Shown here piece after piece: positions 1 through 9,254 of a stretch of DNA of 64,000 nt. Made by a program: the position numbers and the translations under genes. How positions within the stretch are numbered: the first letter of the stretch is position 1; each line of letters starts with the position of its first letter. The notes below the pieces were generated by a model. The model saw only the letters and a list, made by a program, of their open reading frames with translations. It made no database searches and was not told the origin of the DNA. Origin of the DNA: Halorubrum cibi (lineage in GTDB: Archaea > Halobacteriota > Halobacteria > Halobacteriales > Haloferacaceae); assembly GCF_900182635.1 (NCBI RefSeq), contig NZ_FXTD01000001.1:310001-374000 (forward strand), written 5' to 3'.

Positions 1-291
1 CTCCGCGTCGCTCGCCTCCGAGAGGCGCGTGTCGTCGTAGACGATGTCGCCGGCGGTCGGGTCGTGAAGCTTCACCAGCGACATCCCGGTGGTCGTCTTC
101 CCGCAGCCGGACTCGCCGGCGAGCCCGAGCGTCTCTCCCTCACGGAGCTCGAAGCTGACGCCGTCGACCGCGTGGACGTAATCGGGCTCCCCGCTGCCGA
201 ACGACTCCATCAGGCTGGCGATCCAGCCCTGGTTGACCTTGAAGTGCTTCTTCAGGTCGTCGACCTCGAGGAGGACGTCGTTTCCGCTCAT
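1..291 (-). CDS. dppF: Peptide ABC transporter ATP-binding protein, DppF/OppF type (3' part missing)
   Basis: This is the N-terminal 97 codons of an ABC ATPase cut by the left edge of the window. The Walker A motif GESGCGKTT is visible at about residues 61-69, preceded by a typical [10 protein letters not shown] first strand. The ATG overlaps the stop of the preceding ATPase gene by 4 bp (ATGA), so it is the last visible gene of the importer operon and is probably translationally coupled. Dpp/Opp importers use two different ATPases, and this is the second one. An insertion between the first strand and the A-loop, including [20 protein letters not shown], matches the OppF subfamily. It should act in the cytoplasm on the two permeases of this operon. 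The signature motif and Walker B lie outside the window. Confidence 0.9.
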   Translation of the reverse strand, partial: MSGNDVLLEVDDLKKHFKVNQGWIASLMESFGSGEPDYVHAVDGVSFELREGETLGLAGESGCGKTTTGMSLVKLHDPTAGDIVYDDTRLSEASDAE

Positions 292-1328
292 TCGTCGACA
301 CCCCCGTCGGTGGCGGCGGCGGTCTGACTCCACGTTTCCGAGTCGTCCGCGTACGGCCGGAGCTCGGTGTCGATCTCGTCCGCGTAGTGACAGTACGACC
401 GGAGGCCGTTCTCGTAGTGGGCTTCGGGTTCCTCCTCGCGACACCTGTCGGTGGCCATCGGACACCGCTCGGCGAATCGACAGCCCTGTGGCGGGTCGAC
501 GAGTTCCGGCGGATACCCCGCGATGGAGAGCAGGTCCTGGCTGCTCTTCCTGATGTTTGGGAACGCACGTTTCAACCCGATCGTGTACGGGTGGTAGGGC
601 TGGTTGAAGATCTCCTCGACCGGACCTTCCTCCGCGATCTTCCCCGCGTACATCACGAGGACGCGGTCGCAGGTCTCGGCCACGACGCTCACGTCGTGGG
701 TGATCACCATCATCGAGGAGTTGATCTCCTCCTGGATCGAGGCCATCCGCTTGAGGATCTGGTCCTGCATGATCACGTCGAGCGCGGTCGTTGGCTCGTC
801 TGCGAGCATCAACGACGGCTCGAGCGCGAGCGCCATCGCGATCATGGCGCGTTGACGCATCCCGCCGGAGAACTGGTGCGGGTAGTCGTCGGCGCGCTCC
901 GGGTCGAGCCCGACGAGCTCGAACATCTCGGTCACGATCTCGTCGGACTCGACGCGACCGGTTCCGGGCCGGTGCGTCTCGATGGCCTCGACGATCTGTT
1001 CGCGGATGGTGTACACCGGGTCCAGCGAGTTCATCGCCGACTGGGCGATCATGGAGATCTCCTCCCACTTGAGCCGCCGCCGCTGGGCGTTCGTCATCTC
1101 CGTCAGGTCGTCGCCCTTGAAGTTGATGCTCCCGTTGTTGATGTAGCCGGCGTCGGGGAGGATCCCGATGATCGCCTTCGCGAGCGTGGTCTTCCCACAC
1201 CCCGACTCGCCGACGATACCGAGGTTCTCGCCCTCTTCCAGTTCGAAGGAGACGCCGTCGACGGCCTGTGCCGGCCCTTCTTCCGTTTCGTAGTAGACTT
1301 CGAGGTCTTCGACTTCCAGTTGACTCAT
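288..1328 (-). CDS. dppD: Peptide ABC transporter ATP-binding protein, DppD/OppD type
   Basis: The 346-aa ATPase powers peptide import. Visible motifs are Walker [10 protein letters not shown] (about residues 39-47), signature FSGGMRQR, Walker B LMLADEPT, and a C-terminal Opp-type extension with a cysteine-bearing segment ([18 protein letters not shown]) typical of OppD/DppD. The length matches the family. The start ATG overlaps the permease gene stop by 4 bp and its own stop overlaps the next ATPase start by 4 bp, so the genes are tightly coupled. The substrate class (di- or oligopeptide, possibly another small solute) cannot be fixed from the sequence. Confidence 0.95.
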   Translation of the reverse strand: MSQLEVEDLEVYYETEEGPAQAVDGVSFELEEGENLGIVGESGCGKTTLAKAIIGILPDAGYINNGSINFKGDDLTEMTNAQRRRLKWEEISMIAQSAMNSLDPVYTIREQIVEAIETHRPGTGRVESDEIVTEMFELVGLDPERADDYPHQFSGGMRQRAMIAMALALEPSLMLADEPTTALDVIMQDQILKRMASIQEEINSSMMVITHDVSVVAETCDRVLVMYAGKIAEEGPVEEIFNQPYHPYTIGLKRAFPNIRKSSQDLLSIAGYPPELVDPPQGCRFAERCPMATDRCREEEPEAHYENGLRSYCHYADEIDTELRPYADDSETWSQTAAATDGGVDE

Positions 1329-2305
1329 TGTATTTTGGGGTTAGTGATCTCTTCGTAGCCGCGGCCGATGAGGAAGCCGCTGATGACGAGCAGGCCGATA
1401 CAGAGTCCCGGCGGCACGAACCACCACCAGGCGCCGAACGAGAGCGCCGAGTACGCACGGGAGGCCTGTAGCATCGTTCCCCACGAGACCGTGTTGGGGT
1501 CGCCGAGGCCGATGAACGAGATGCCCGCCTCGGCGAGGATGGCCCACGCGATCCCGAAGGAACCGTAGAGGAACGTCATCGGGAGCACGTTGGGCGCGAG
1601 GTGTCTGCTGATGATGTGCCAGTCACCCGCTCCGGCGACCTGCGCAGCCTTCACGAACGGTCGTTCCCGCAGCGACAGCGACTGCGAGCGGATGACCCGG
1701 GCGGTCGAGCGCCACTGGAGAATGATCAACGCGAGGATGATGTTCCACAGATCGGGCCCGAGCACCGCGACGAGGACGATGACCGTCGGCAGAAGCGGCA
1801 TGCCGTACAGGAAGTCGACGATACGCATCAGCGCGTCGTCGACCTTCCCGCCGTAGTAGCCCGCGACGAGCCCGACGAGCGTCCCGATCCCCGCGGTGAA
1901 GAACGCGGCGATGAGGCCGACCAACAGCGCGGCTCGCGTACCGTAGATGAGCTGGCTGAAGATGTCGAACCCCTCCGCGGTCGTCCCGAGGAGGTACTGG
2001 GTGTCCGCACCGAGGAGCGACGGTTCGACCCACTTGTCGATGATGATCCCCGCCTCGCCCTGGTACTGTCGCTGAAGGGGCTGGTGGGTCGCGATGAACG
2101 GCGCGAAGATCGCGATCAGCATGAACCCCGCGACGGTGAGCATCGAGAGCTTGACCGACAGCTCGTCGGTCAGCATGCCCCAGTGTTCTTGAAGCGTCTC
2201 CCGCCAGAGACGGAAGGTCCGCTGCCACTTGTCTATCTCCTCTTCGGAGCTGGTGTCGTCGAGGTCGGTGTATATCGACCGGCTTGATTGTTCTTCTTGG
2301 GCCAT
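1325..2305 (-). CDS. dppC: Peptide ABC transporter permease, DppC type
   Basis: This 326-aa inner permease has about six hydrophobic segments. A long N-terminal cytosolic part carries an [20 protein letters not shown]-like OppC_N region, followed by a first membrane helix, a periplasm-equivalent loop, and the BPD_transp_1 core containing the EAA loop (around [22 protein letters not shown]). The EAA loop docks on the ATPases. The gene lies 4 bp downstream of the other permease gene and overlaps dppD by 4 bp. The C-terminal [13 protein letters not shown] is cytosolic. This is a confident family call; substrate is unknown. Confidence 0.93.
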   Translation of the reverse strand: MAQEEQSSRSIYTDLDDTSSEEEIDKWQRTFRLWRETLQEHWGMLTDELSVKLSMLTVAGFMLIAIFAPFIATHQPLQRQYQGEAGIIIDKWVEPSLLGADTQYLLGTTAEGFDIFSQLIYGTRAALLVGLIAAFFTAGIGTLVGLVAGYYGGKVDDALMRIVDFLYGMPLLPTVIVLVAVLGPDLWNIILALIILQWRSTARVIRSQSLSLRERPFVKAAQVAGAGDWHIISRHLAPNVLPMTFLYGSFGIAWAILAEAGISFIGLGDPNTVSWGTMLQASRAYSALSFGAWWWFVPPGLCIGLLVISGFLIGRGYEEITNPKIQ

Positions 2306-2309
2306 TGGT

Positions 2310-3293
2310 CTAGTCGTAAGTCACCCGTGGGTCGAGGTAGCCGTACGCGAGGTCGGCGACGAAGTTCAGGAAGATGATGGTCGACGCGAGCACGATGAAC
2401 GTGCCCTGCGCGACCGGGAAGTCACGCCGAAGGACCGCACGGACCATCTCCCGACCGATGCCGGGCCACGCGAACACCGTCTCGATGAGGACGCTCCCGC
2501 CGACGGCGTAGCCGAGCGCGATCGCGGCCGCCGTGATGATCGGCAGGAGAGCGTTTCGAGCGGCGTGTTTGAACATGATCGTCCGCTCTTTGAGCCCCTT
2601 GGCCCGACAGACGTCGATGAAGTCCTCGGAGAGCACCTCGAGCATGCTGGTACGCATGATGAGCAGGGGGTATCCCATGTAGTAGAACCCCAACACCGCC
2701 GCGGGCGCGATCAGGTGTTTGAGGAAGTCGACGGAGAGGACCATATCGAGGAAGCCCGTGCTCTGTCCGCCGGTCCCCAGACTGGTCATCCCGCTCATCG
2801 GGATGACGCCGAGTTCGGCGCCGAAGATCCAGAGCACGATGAGTCCGACGTAGAAGGTCGGCACGCTCCGGGCGGTCAACGCGGTGATGACCGTACTCTT
2901 CTCGAACCGGGAACCGCGGTACCAGCCCGACAGCACGCCGAGCGTGATGCCGAGCGCGTACGCGACGATGAAGGCCGTCAGCATCAACACGAGCGTGTTC
3001 GGCATGTACGTCGCGATGATGTCGGTGACGGGTTGGTTCGAGTGGAACGACTGACCGAAGTTCAGCTGGATCAGGTTCTCGAGAAACCGGATGTACTGGA
3101 CGTGTAACGGATCGTTGAGCCCGTAGCTCTCGATGAGCTGTTGGCGGGCCTCTTGGGTCATCTGTGAGGAGACCACGTACGACGTCGGGTCGCCGGGCAT
3201 GAGCCTGAACAGCCCGAACAACACCGTTCCGACCGCCCACAACGTCACGACGAGTTGGAGCGTGCGCCTGACAACGAAGCTAGCTTTTCCCAT
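2310..3293 (-). CDS. dppB: Peptide ABC transporter permease, DppB type
   Basis: The 327-aa permease starts with a DppB-like first helix (FVVRRTLQLVVTLWAVGTVL), an extracytoplasmic domain and the conserved LMPGDP segment near residues 30-35. The EAA loop is around DFIDVCRAKGLKERTIMFKH and the C-terminal helices end in DLAYGYLDPRVTYD. It follows the binding-protein gene by 74 bp. That gap holds a TATA-like CTTTAAACG on the minus strand and an 11-bp palindrome next to the start, so the permease/ATPase genes may also be transcribed from a secondary promoter. The binding protein and the four transporter subunits together make a complete importer. Confidence 0.93.
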   Translation of the reverse strand: MGKASFVVRRTLQLVVTLWAVGTVLFGLFRLMPGDPTSYVVSSQMTQEARQQLIESYGLNDPLHVQYIRFLENLIQLNFGQSFHSNQPVTDIIATYMPNTLVLMLTAFIVAYALGITLGVLSGWYRGSRFEKSTVITALTARSVPTFYVGLIVLWIFGAELGVIPMSGMTSLGTGGQSTGFLDMVLSVDFLKHLIAPAAVLGFYYMGYPLLIMRTSMLEVLSEDFIDVCRAKGLKERTIMFKHAARNALLPIITAAAIALGYAVGGSVLIETVFAWPGIGREMVRAVLRRDFPVAQGTFIVLASTIIFLNFVADLAYGYLDPRVTYD

Positions 3294-3298
3294 GTTAC

Positions 3299-3309
3299 TT
3301 AGTCACTAA
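3299..3309. promoter_or_regulatory. 11-bp palindrome beside the dppB start
   Basis: TTAGTCACTAA is a perfect odd-length palindrome centred 11 bp upstream of the dppB start codon. A TATA-like TTTAAA sits about 20 bp further upstream on the minus strand. The arrangement suggests an operator at the start of an internal transcript, or a site near the leader. No regulator can be assigned. Confidence 0.35.
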
Positions 3310-3367
3310 TATCCTTGTGGTTCGTTTAAAGATTGCGTCGCGAGGGTGGGTTCTGCGCCGGTCCGAT

Positions 3368-5104
3368 CTATTCGGGAGCCTGGATCGCGCCGTCGTCGTT
3401 CCAGGTGTAGCCGGCCTCTTCGAGTCGGCTGCGGGCCGCGTCGACGCTCTCCTCGTAGGTGGTGATGTCCTCCGTGTGGAGCGGGCCGAACGCCGACGAC
3501 ACGATGTTGAAGCCGGGGTCCGGGAAGCCGAAGAGGATCTGGTCGACGATGGGCGTCCGCGGGATGGTCTCGACCAGCGCCTTCCGCATCTGCGGGTCGT
3601 CGAGGCCCTCCTGGCGCGTGTTGGACGTGAACATCCAGAACGTCGCGGCGGTGTTGAACTGGGTTCCGATGTTCTCGTTGTCCTGGTTCTGATCGAGGCT
3701 GCGGTCGATCCGCCCGAACGGCTCGTAGTTGAGCTCGCCGTTGATGAGGTTCTCCCACACCGTCGACGCCTCGGGGATGACCCGCCAGAAGCGGCGGTCG
3801 AAGCTAACGGGCGCGAAGTGCTCCTCGAACTTCGTCATGCCGAACTCGCTGCCCTGCTCCCAGTAGTCGAACATCATCGGACCGCTGCCGACCGGCTCGG
3901 AGATGTTGGCCTGGCTCGGGTTGTCGCGGTCCGCCCACTTGTGTTCGGGGATGATCGGGACGAGGTTCGCGATCCCGAGGTTGAACGGCCCGAACGGCTC
4001 GGACATGTTGATCCGGACCGTCTCCTCGTCGACGACCTCGGCGCTCTCGATGTACTGCGACTGGGTCGAGTACAGCGGCACCTCGTTCTCGTTGATGTAG
4101 TTGTACGAGAACGCGACGTCCTCGGCCGTGAGATCCTCGCCGTCGTGCCACGAGTGGTCCGTCCGAATGGTGTACTCCATCGTGGTCTCGTCGACGCGGT
4201 CCCAGTCCGTCGCGAGGCTGACTTCGGGGTCCGGCTCGGCGTTGTTGTTGAGCTGGATCAGGAAGTCGTACAGCATGTTGAACTGGTAGACGTGCTTGCT
4301 CTCGTCGTTGTGGCCGAGCACGTTCATCGTCGAGAGCGTCTCGGGCCAGTAGCCCTTCAGCTCCGTGTTGTCGCCCTCCATCTCCAGGTTGATCATCGTC
4401 CAGTAGGAGTTGAACCCGTTCGCGAGGTCCGCCTCCCAGTTGGAGACCTGGTTGTTGTTGTAGATGGCGGTCTGGGGCATATGCGTGATGGGCATCGTCG
4501 GCACGTCGTCCATCAGCGTCTGCTGGATCTCGTGACACTGGTCGATCCGGGTGTCGACGTCCGGCTCGGCCAGGTAGTTGCCCATCATCTCGTCGAGGTC
4601 CTCGTTGGTGTACCCCGAGTAGTTCCCTTGGCCCGGATCGGTGTTACTGGAGTTGAACAGGTTGTTCAGCTCGGTCACCGGCTCCGAGACGAAGAACGTG
4701 TGCCACGTCGCGAAGCTGTAGTCGTACTCCTCGGAGACCCGGCTGAACAGGGTCCCCCACTCGAGCACGTCGACCTCGATGTCGAGGCCGAGCTCCTCGT
4801 CGAACTGGCTCGCGATGAGGTTGATCGCGTCGTGGCGGGGCGGGTTGTAGCTCTGCGCGTTGTTGACGTAGGTGTACGTCGGGAGGTTGCTACCGCCGCC
4901 GCTGGACCCGTCGTCGTCACCGCTCGAGCCGTCGTCGCCGCTCGAGCCGTCGTCACCGCTCGAGCCGTCGTCGCCGCTCGAGCCGTCGTCGCCGCCACCG
5001 CCGCCACCGGAACAGCCGGCGAGGGCCGTAATTCCGACCGTACCGCCGGCACCGGTCGCTTTCAGGAAGTCACGCCGTTTCATGTCCGCGTCTGACCTAA
5101 CCAT
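3368..5104 (-). CDS. Peptide ABC transporter substrate-binding lipoprotein (SBP_bac_5 family)
   Basis: This 578-aa secreted solute-binding protein has a Tat signal (KRRDFLKATG at about residues 9-18) and a lipobox LAGC with the lipidated cysteine at residue 31. A low-complexity linker of repeated GDDGSS units follows, then an SBP_bac_5 domain to the C terminus. It should be exported folded by Tat, anchored in the membrane, and deliver peptides to the downstream permeases. I chose the ATG at 5104 because a strong TATA element (5131-5140) is about 30 nt upstream. The alternative ATG at 5083 begins directly with the twin-arginine region. The C terminus reads LEEAGYTWNDDGAIQAPE, as is usual for the family. 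Confidence 0.93.
   Translation of the reverse strand: MVRSDADMKRRDFLKATGAGGTVGITALAGCSGGGGGGDDGSSGDDGSSGDDGSSGDDGSSGDDDGSSGGGSNLPTYTYVNNAQSYNPPRHDAINLIASQFDEELGLDIEVDVLEWGTLFSRVSEEYDYSFATWHTFFVSEPVTELNNLFNSSNTDPGQGNYSGYTNEDLDEMMGNYLAEPDVDTRIDQCHEIQQTLMDDVPTMPITHMPQTAIYNNNQVSNWEADLANGFNSYWTMINLEMEGDNTELKGYWPETLSTMNVLGHNDESKHVYQFNMLYDFLIQLNNNAEPDPEVSLATDWDRVDETTMEYTIRTDHSWHDGEDLTAEDVAFSYNYINENEVPLYSTQSQYIESAEVVDEETVRINMSEPFGPFNLGIANLVPIIPEHKWADRDNPSQANISEPVGSGPMMFDYWEQGSEFGMTKFEEHFAPVSFDRRFWRVIPEASTVWENLINGELNYEPFGRIDRSLDQNQDNENIGTQFNTAATFWMFTSNTRQEGLDDPQMRKALVETIPRTPIVDQILFGFPDPGFNIVSSAFGPLHTEDITTYEESVDAARSRLEEAGYTWNDDGAIQAPE
4921..4992. repeat. Four tandem 18-bp repeats in the lipoprotein linker
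   Basis: Four consecutive 18-bp units (consensus CGCTCGAGCCGTCGTCGC on the plus strand, one copy with a single substitution) occupy this stretch. In the gene they encode repeated six-residue GDDGSS units just after the lipidated cysteine. The unit is a multiple of three, so copy-number change alters linker length without breaking the frame. Confidence 0.9.
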
Positions 5105-5130
5105 GGATCAACCCACCGTTTCGTAAGGAA

Positions 5131-5140
5131 GTATATAAAT
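5131..5140 (-). promoter_or_regulatory. TATA element of the peptide-transporter operon
   Basis: GTATATAAAT on the plus strand reads ATTTATATAC on the minus strand. It is centred about 32 nt upstream of the ATG at 5104, as expected for a haloarchaeal promoter with a very short leader. It is the best TATA match in the 253-bp intergenic stretch before the helicase gene. Confidence 0.7.
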
Positions 5141-5357
5141 ATGTGGTTCATCCACTCGACCAGTTGTCTATTACCGGATCATGAAGGAGAGGCGTGATGA
5201 TCTGTGCGTATATCCGTCTCGAAAACGTATTACTGCTGATTTTCTTTCCCTCATGGTCGTTACTGATCTATGATCGCAGATTCGGGGTCCGCGCTCGATC
5301 CGGCTGTGGGCAACTCACGAGGTGATATTCGACGTCGACGGCGTCAATCCCAGAGCG

Positions 5358-8264
5358 TCAGTCCCAGAACGACTGCGTCCGCGCGTACTCGCGCTCCTGG
5401 CGCAACACGTCGCGGTAGAACTCGTCTTCGTCCTCGCGCAGCCTGTTGATGATCCGGGCGGCGTTGTGCGGGCCGACGCCGCGGGCAGCCATCGCGATCA
5501 CCGCACGCTTCCCGTGCGTCTGGACCAGACTCGCGGCTCGATGGGCACGCTCGGTGCGGCGCGCCTCCTCGTCGTCCTTGTCGGTGGCCCGGACGGCCGC
5601 GACCGTCTCCTCGTCCCACGGGTTCAGCGACGCGATCCGCGTCGATCCGCACTCCGGGCACTCCGGCTGCTCCCCGACCCGCCTGACCTTCGTGGTCCGC
5701 TCCCAGTCCCGGCAGTGGAGACAGAACAGGCGAACCCGATCGTTCCGGATGCGCTCGCGGACCGTCTCGATCACGTCAGCGTCGGCGTTCTCGGGCACGA
5801 GGAACTCCGCGCCCGCCGACCGACCGGCGGTCCCGAGCGAGGTTCGCTCGCGGGCGGTCGCGAGGTCGACCCCGCCGGACCGGATCCCCTCGAGGACCTC
5901 GGCCGTCTCCGCGACCGCGAGGTCGGCGTGGAACACCTCCCGGAGCGCCTCCTCGTAGACCGGCGTCCCCTCCAGGGCCGCCAGGAGCCGGTCGCCGCCG
6001 AACTTCCCGCGGCCTTCGCGGTAGCGCTTGACCGACCCGAACTTCGCGGCGACCTGCGCGAGGGTGAACTTCAGCGCGTCCGAGTTCTTCACCGCGATCT
6101 CGAGGTACGCCTCCAGACCCTCCGGATCCGTCGTCTCGAGGACCTCCCGGAACGTCCCGGGGCCGACTCCGTTCGGCACCTCGAACTCGACGCGGTAGGG
6201 GTCGACATCGATCCCCACCGACGACCCCGCGCGCTGCCCGACGAGCGCCGCGAGCAGGCGCGCGAGCGTCTCGTTGACCTCGTGGCCGAACGTCGCGTTC
6301 ACCGCGACGGTCCGCGCGCTCCCCTCGATGACGACCCGGTCGTCGGTCGGGACGGGGTGGCCGGCGTCGACGTGGTCCGCGACAGTCCCGATCGCCTCCC
6401 GTACCGTCCGCTCGTCCGCGGGGTACCTCTCGGCCAGATCGCCCGCGACCGCCGCGGGCGTCGAACCCGCCTCGAGCGCACTCGCGACCTCCCCGCGGAT
6501 CCGCCCGACCTCCTCGGCGACCGGCCGCGGAACGGGGATCTCCCGCCCGACCCACGAGGGGACCTCGCCGGCGGGGTCCGCGATCGGCGTGACCTCGACG
6601 CGCTCCTCCTCCTCGTCGACCTCCGTGATCCGCCACATCTCGCCGCGCTGGACGAACGTCTCGCCCGGCCCGGCGAAGTTGACGACGAACCGCTCGTCCA
6701 AGGTCCCGATCCCCCGCCGGGAGGACATGTCGTACACCTCGTAGGTCGACTCGTCGGGGATCATCGAGAGGTTCGCGTAGAAGTACTGCCAGGTGCCGCC
6801 GGACTTCTCGAGGGTGTCCGACTCCTCCTCGAGCCATAGCAGGCGGTTCCCGTCGAGTTCGCGGACGATCTCCTGGAACTCCGGCTCCGAGAGGTCGCGG
6901 AAGGGGTACGCGTTCGTGATCGTCTCGTAGGCGGCCCTGGCGTGGACCTCACCCTCGTCCATCACGACGCCGACGACCTGGTTCGCGACGGTGTCGAGGC
7001 TGCCGTGGTGGATGCTCGCCGGCTCGACGAGCCCCTCTCCGGCCCGCCGGGCGATCGCCATCGCCTCCAGCGTGTCGTCGCCGCCCTGCGTCACGACGGT
7101 CCCCTCCGAGACCACGTCGCGGCGGTGGCCGGCCCGCCCGACCCGCTGGAGCAGTCGGGCGACCTCGCGGGGGCTGCCGTACTGGACCACGTGGTCGACG
7201 CGCCCCACGTCGATGCCGAGCTCCATCGAGGACGTACAGACGAGGCCGTCGACCTCGCCGGCCTTGAACCGGTCCTCGACGTCGACGCGGACCTCCTTCG
7301 AGAGCGAGCCGTGGTGGACCTCGATCGCCACCTCCTCTCCCTCCGGGTCGTCCTCGGCGAGCGTCTTGAACCGCGATCCCAGCGCCTCCGCGGTCTGTCT
7401 GGTGTTGACGAAGACCAGCGTCGACTCGTGGTCCGCGACGACCTCGCGGATCGTCCGCACGTGGCTCGCGGTCGTCTCGTCGGTCGCGAGCTCGCCGGCC
7501 AGCCGCGAGTCGCGGTCGGTGATCTCGGGGTCGAGCACGCGCACGTCGGTCCGGGTCCCGGCGGCGACCTCGACCGTCTCGAACTCGCGGTCGCCCTCCC
7601 GGTCCGGGTCGCGCCGCCCGCAGCCGACGAGGAACTTCCCGACCTCCTCCGGCGATCCCACGGTCGCGCTCAGCCCGATCCGCTGGAACGCCCCGGAGAC
7701 CCGCCGGAGGCGTTCGAGTCCCACCGTCAGCTGTGCGCCCCGCTTGGCCGACGCCAGCTCGTGGACCTCGTCGATCACGACGTGTTCGACGTCCTCGAGG
7801 GCGACCCGCATCTTCGAGCCGGTCAGGATCGCCTGAAGGCTCTCCGGCGTCGTGATCAGCACGTCCGGCGGGTCGTCGGCCTGTTTCGAGCGCTCGTACT
7901 GCGTGGTATCGCCGTGGCGCACCGCGACCTCGACGTCCAGTCGGTCTCCCCACCACTCCAGTCTGTCCATCATGTCCCGATTGAGCGCGCGCAACGGAGT
8001 GATGTACAGCGCCGAGATGCCCGCACGCGGCTCGTCGCCGGGGGAATCGCGGGCGCGGTGGATGGCGTCCAGGACGGGCAGCATCGCGGTCTCCGTCTTT
8101 CCCGTGCCCGTGGGGGCCAACACGAGGGCGTTTCGTCCGGCGGAGATCGGCGGGATAGCCTTCCGCTGTGGCTCCGTGGGCGTGGAGAAGCCCCGTTCGG
8201 AGAGCGCCTCCCGGACCTCGTTTCCGAGGTGCGTGAACGCCTCCATTCCCGACGGTTCCGACAT
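5358..8264 (-). CDS. lhr: Lhr-type superfamily 2 ATP-dependent helicase
   Basis: The 968-aa DEAD/DEAH-box helicase of the Lhr family is expected to unwind or remodel nucleic acids during repair. Walker A PTGTGKTE is at about residues 51-58, followed by the Walker B box DEVH, motif III SAT, and a second RecA domain with the VCTSSMELGIDVGRVD and QRVGRAGHRRD motifs. A winged-helix and Lhr core region follows. Near the C terminus there are two cysteine pairs (CLHC and CPEC), a likely zinc site. I preferred the ATG at 8264 over the adjoining GTG at 8267; a TATA-like CTTAATC lies about 30 nt upstream. The length fits archaeal Lhr-like proteins. Confidence 0.93.
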   Translation of the reverse strand: MSEPSGMEAFTHLGNEVREALSERGFSTPTEPQRKAIPPISAGRNALVLAPTGTGKTETAMLPVLDAIHRARDSPGDEPRAGISALYITPLRALNRDMMDRLEWWGDRLDVEVAVRHGDTTQYERSKQADDPPDVLITTPESLQAILTGSKMRVALEDVEHVVIDEVHELASAKRGAQLTVGLERLRRVSGAFQRIGLSATVGSPEEVGKFLVGCGRRDPDREGDREFETVEVAAGTRTDVRVLDPEITDRDSRLAGELATDETTASHVRTIREVVADHESTLVFVNTRQTAEALGSRFKTLAEDDPEGEEVAIEVHHGSLSKEVRVDVEDRFKAGEVDGLVCTSSMELGIDVGRVDHVVQYGSPREVARLLQRVGRAGHRRDVVSEGTVVTQGGDDTLEAMAIARRAGEGLVEPASIHHGSLDTVANQVVGVVMDEGEVHARAAYETITNAYPFRDLSEPEFQEIVRELDGNRLLWLEEESDTLEKSGGTWQYFYANLSMIPDESTYEVYDMSSRRGIGTLDERFVVNFAGPGETFVQRGEMWRITEVDEEEERVEVTPIADPAGEVPSWVGREIPVPRPVAEEVGRIRGEVASALEAGSTPAAVAGDLAERYPADERTVREAIGTVADHVDAGHPVPTDDRVVIEGSARTVAVNATFGHEVNETLARLLAALVGQRAGSSVGIDVDPYRVEFEVPNGVGPGTFREVLETTDPEGLEAYLEIAVKNSDALKFTLAQVAAKFGSVKRYREGRGKFGGDRLLAALEGTPVYEEALREVFHADLAVAETAEVLEGIRSGGVDLATARERTSLGTAGRSAGAEFLVPENADADVIETVRERIRNDRVRLFCLHCRDWERTTKVRRVGEQPECPECGSTRIASLNPWDEETVAAVRATDKDDEEARRTERAHRAASLVQTHGKRAVIAMAARGVGPHNAARIINRLREDEDEFYRDVLRQEREYARTQSFWD

Positions 8265-8354
8265 CACCCGACGTTGGGCGTTCGGCCGATTAAGGGCGTC
8301 GCTGGAGGAGTTCCCGCGCCGACACGCTCACGAGGTCGCCCGCGACCGCTCGCG

Positions 8355-8927
8355 TCACAATTCGAGCGTCGCCGCGACCTCGCGAAACTCGGGGTCGTAC
8401 AGGTCCAGCGCGTGGACCCGCCACCGGACCGGATCGAACTCGACGCCACCGCCGATCGCCCGCCTCACGGCGGTCGGCTCCCCGCCCCGCGCCAGCGTGA
8501 CGTGCGGGACGTACGCGTCACCTTCGATACCCTCGACCGCACCGAAGACGGCACACAGTCGGCGGTGGAGCCGGACGAGCCCCTCGCTCTCGACGGCGAG
8601 GTAGACGACCGGTCCGGATCCGGACGCTGGCGAGTCGAAGGCATCGATCCCGGCGATCGTAACTTCGAACGGATCGACCGGTGCGAGGAACGGGCGGAGG
8701 TCCTCCCGCAGCGTCGAGAGTGCCTCCGGTTTGGGTGGCGGTCCCGCCGGTTCGCTCGAGGGTGGTCCCGACCCCGCGGTTCCGCCGCCGGAGACGGCCT
8801 CCGTGCCGAACCGCTTACACACGAGCGTGCGCCGGTCGCGGACCCGATCGAACCCCGAGAGTTTCGACTGGAGATCGTCCGCGAGACGCTCCACTTCGGG
8901 GAGGATCGGAACGTTGAGACTGAACAC
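8355..8927 (-). CDS. 2'-5' RNA ligase / 2H phosphoesterase family protein
   Basis: The 190-aa protein belongs to the 2H phosphoesterase superfamily. The C-terminal catalytic signature HVTLAR is present (about residue 150). The N-terminal signature position reads RRTLVCKRFG, so the first catalytic His of the HxT pair appears to be Arg (codon CGC, one base from CAC). Members hydrolyse or ligate 2'-5' or cyclic phosphodiester bonds, and loss of one His would impair catalysis. A G/S/P-rich insertion lies in the middle. It sits 13 bp downstream of a small membrane-protein gene on the same strand. Confidence 0.75.
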   Translation of the reverse strand: MFSLNVPILPEVERLADDLQSKLSGFDRVRDRRTLVCKRFGTEAVSGGGTAGSGPPSSEPAGPPPKPEALSTLREDLRPFLAPVDPFEVTIAGIDAFDSPASGSGPVVYLAVESEGLVRLHRRLCAVFGAVEGIEGDAYVPHVTLARGGEPTAVRRAIGGGVEFDPVRWRVHALDLYDPEFREVAATLEL

Positions 8928-8940
8928 GACTCGGGCGAAT

Positions 8941-9129
8941 TCAGATCCGATCGGCGAGCCGCAAGGCGATCAGGACGACGATGACGACGACGATCAGCGT
9001 CGGGAGCGCGTCGAGCAGGGCGAAGGTCAGGTCCAACACCGTCCCGAGGATCTCCAGGAGAAGCCACACGACGGCGAGCCCGAGGACGATCTTGAGGAGG
9101 TCGTCGACGTCGATCTCGGCGCGGGTCAT
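8941..9129 (-). CDS. Small membrane protein, two hydrophobic segments
   Basis: This 62-aa protein begins MTRAEIDVDDLLKIVLGL and consists mainly of two hydrophobic segments, ending ALRLADRI. The start at 9129 is preferred because a TATA-like CTTTTGC on the minus strand is about 28 nt upstream. An alternative start lies nine codons earlier. I recognise it only as a conserved-looking haloarchaeal small membrane protein. It probably shares a transcript with the downstream 2H protein gene. Confidence 0.65.
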   Translation of the reverse strand: MTRAEIDVDDLLKIVLGLAVVWLLLEILGTVLDLTFALLDALPTLIVVVIVVLIALRLADRI

Positions 9130-9254
9130 GTGAGCGGGGACGCCCGGCGTGGGCAAAAGCCCACCGGAGCGGAGGACGGCGGTCGGTCGAACCGAGAACG
9201 GCGGATCGAGAACCGATCAGGCCGTTAAAGACCCCTGCCGGACCAACGGTGGGC

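Noticed and set aside
3317-5095. Plus-strand frame of 592 codons opposite the peptide-binding protein
   Set aside because: It mirrors the codon bias of the real gene; no signal, domain or promoter. The minus-strand gene has clear Tat and lipobox motifs.
6942-8984. Plus-strand 680-codon frame opposite the helicase
   Set aside because: Antisense shadow; the helicase motifs on the minus strand are unambiguous.
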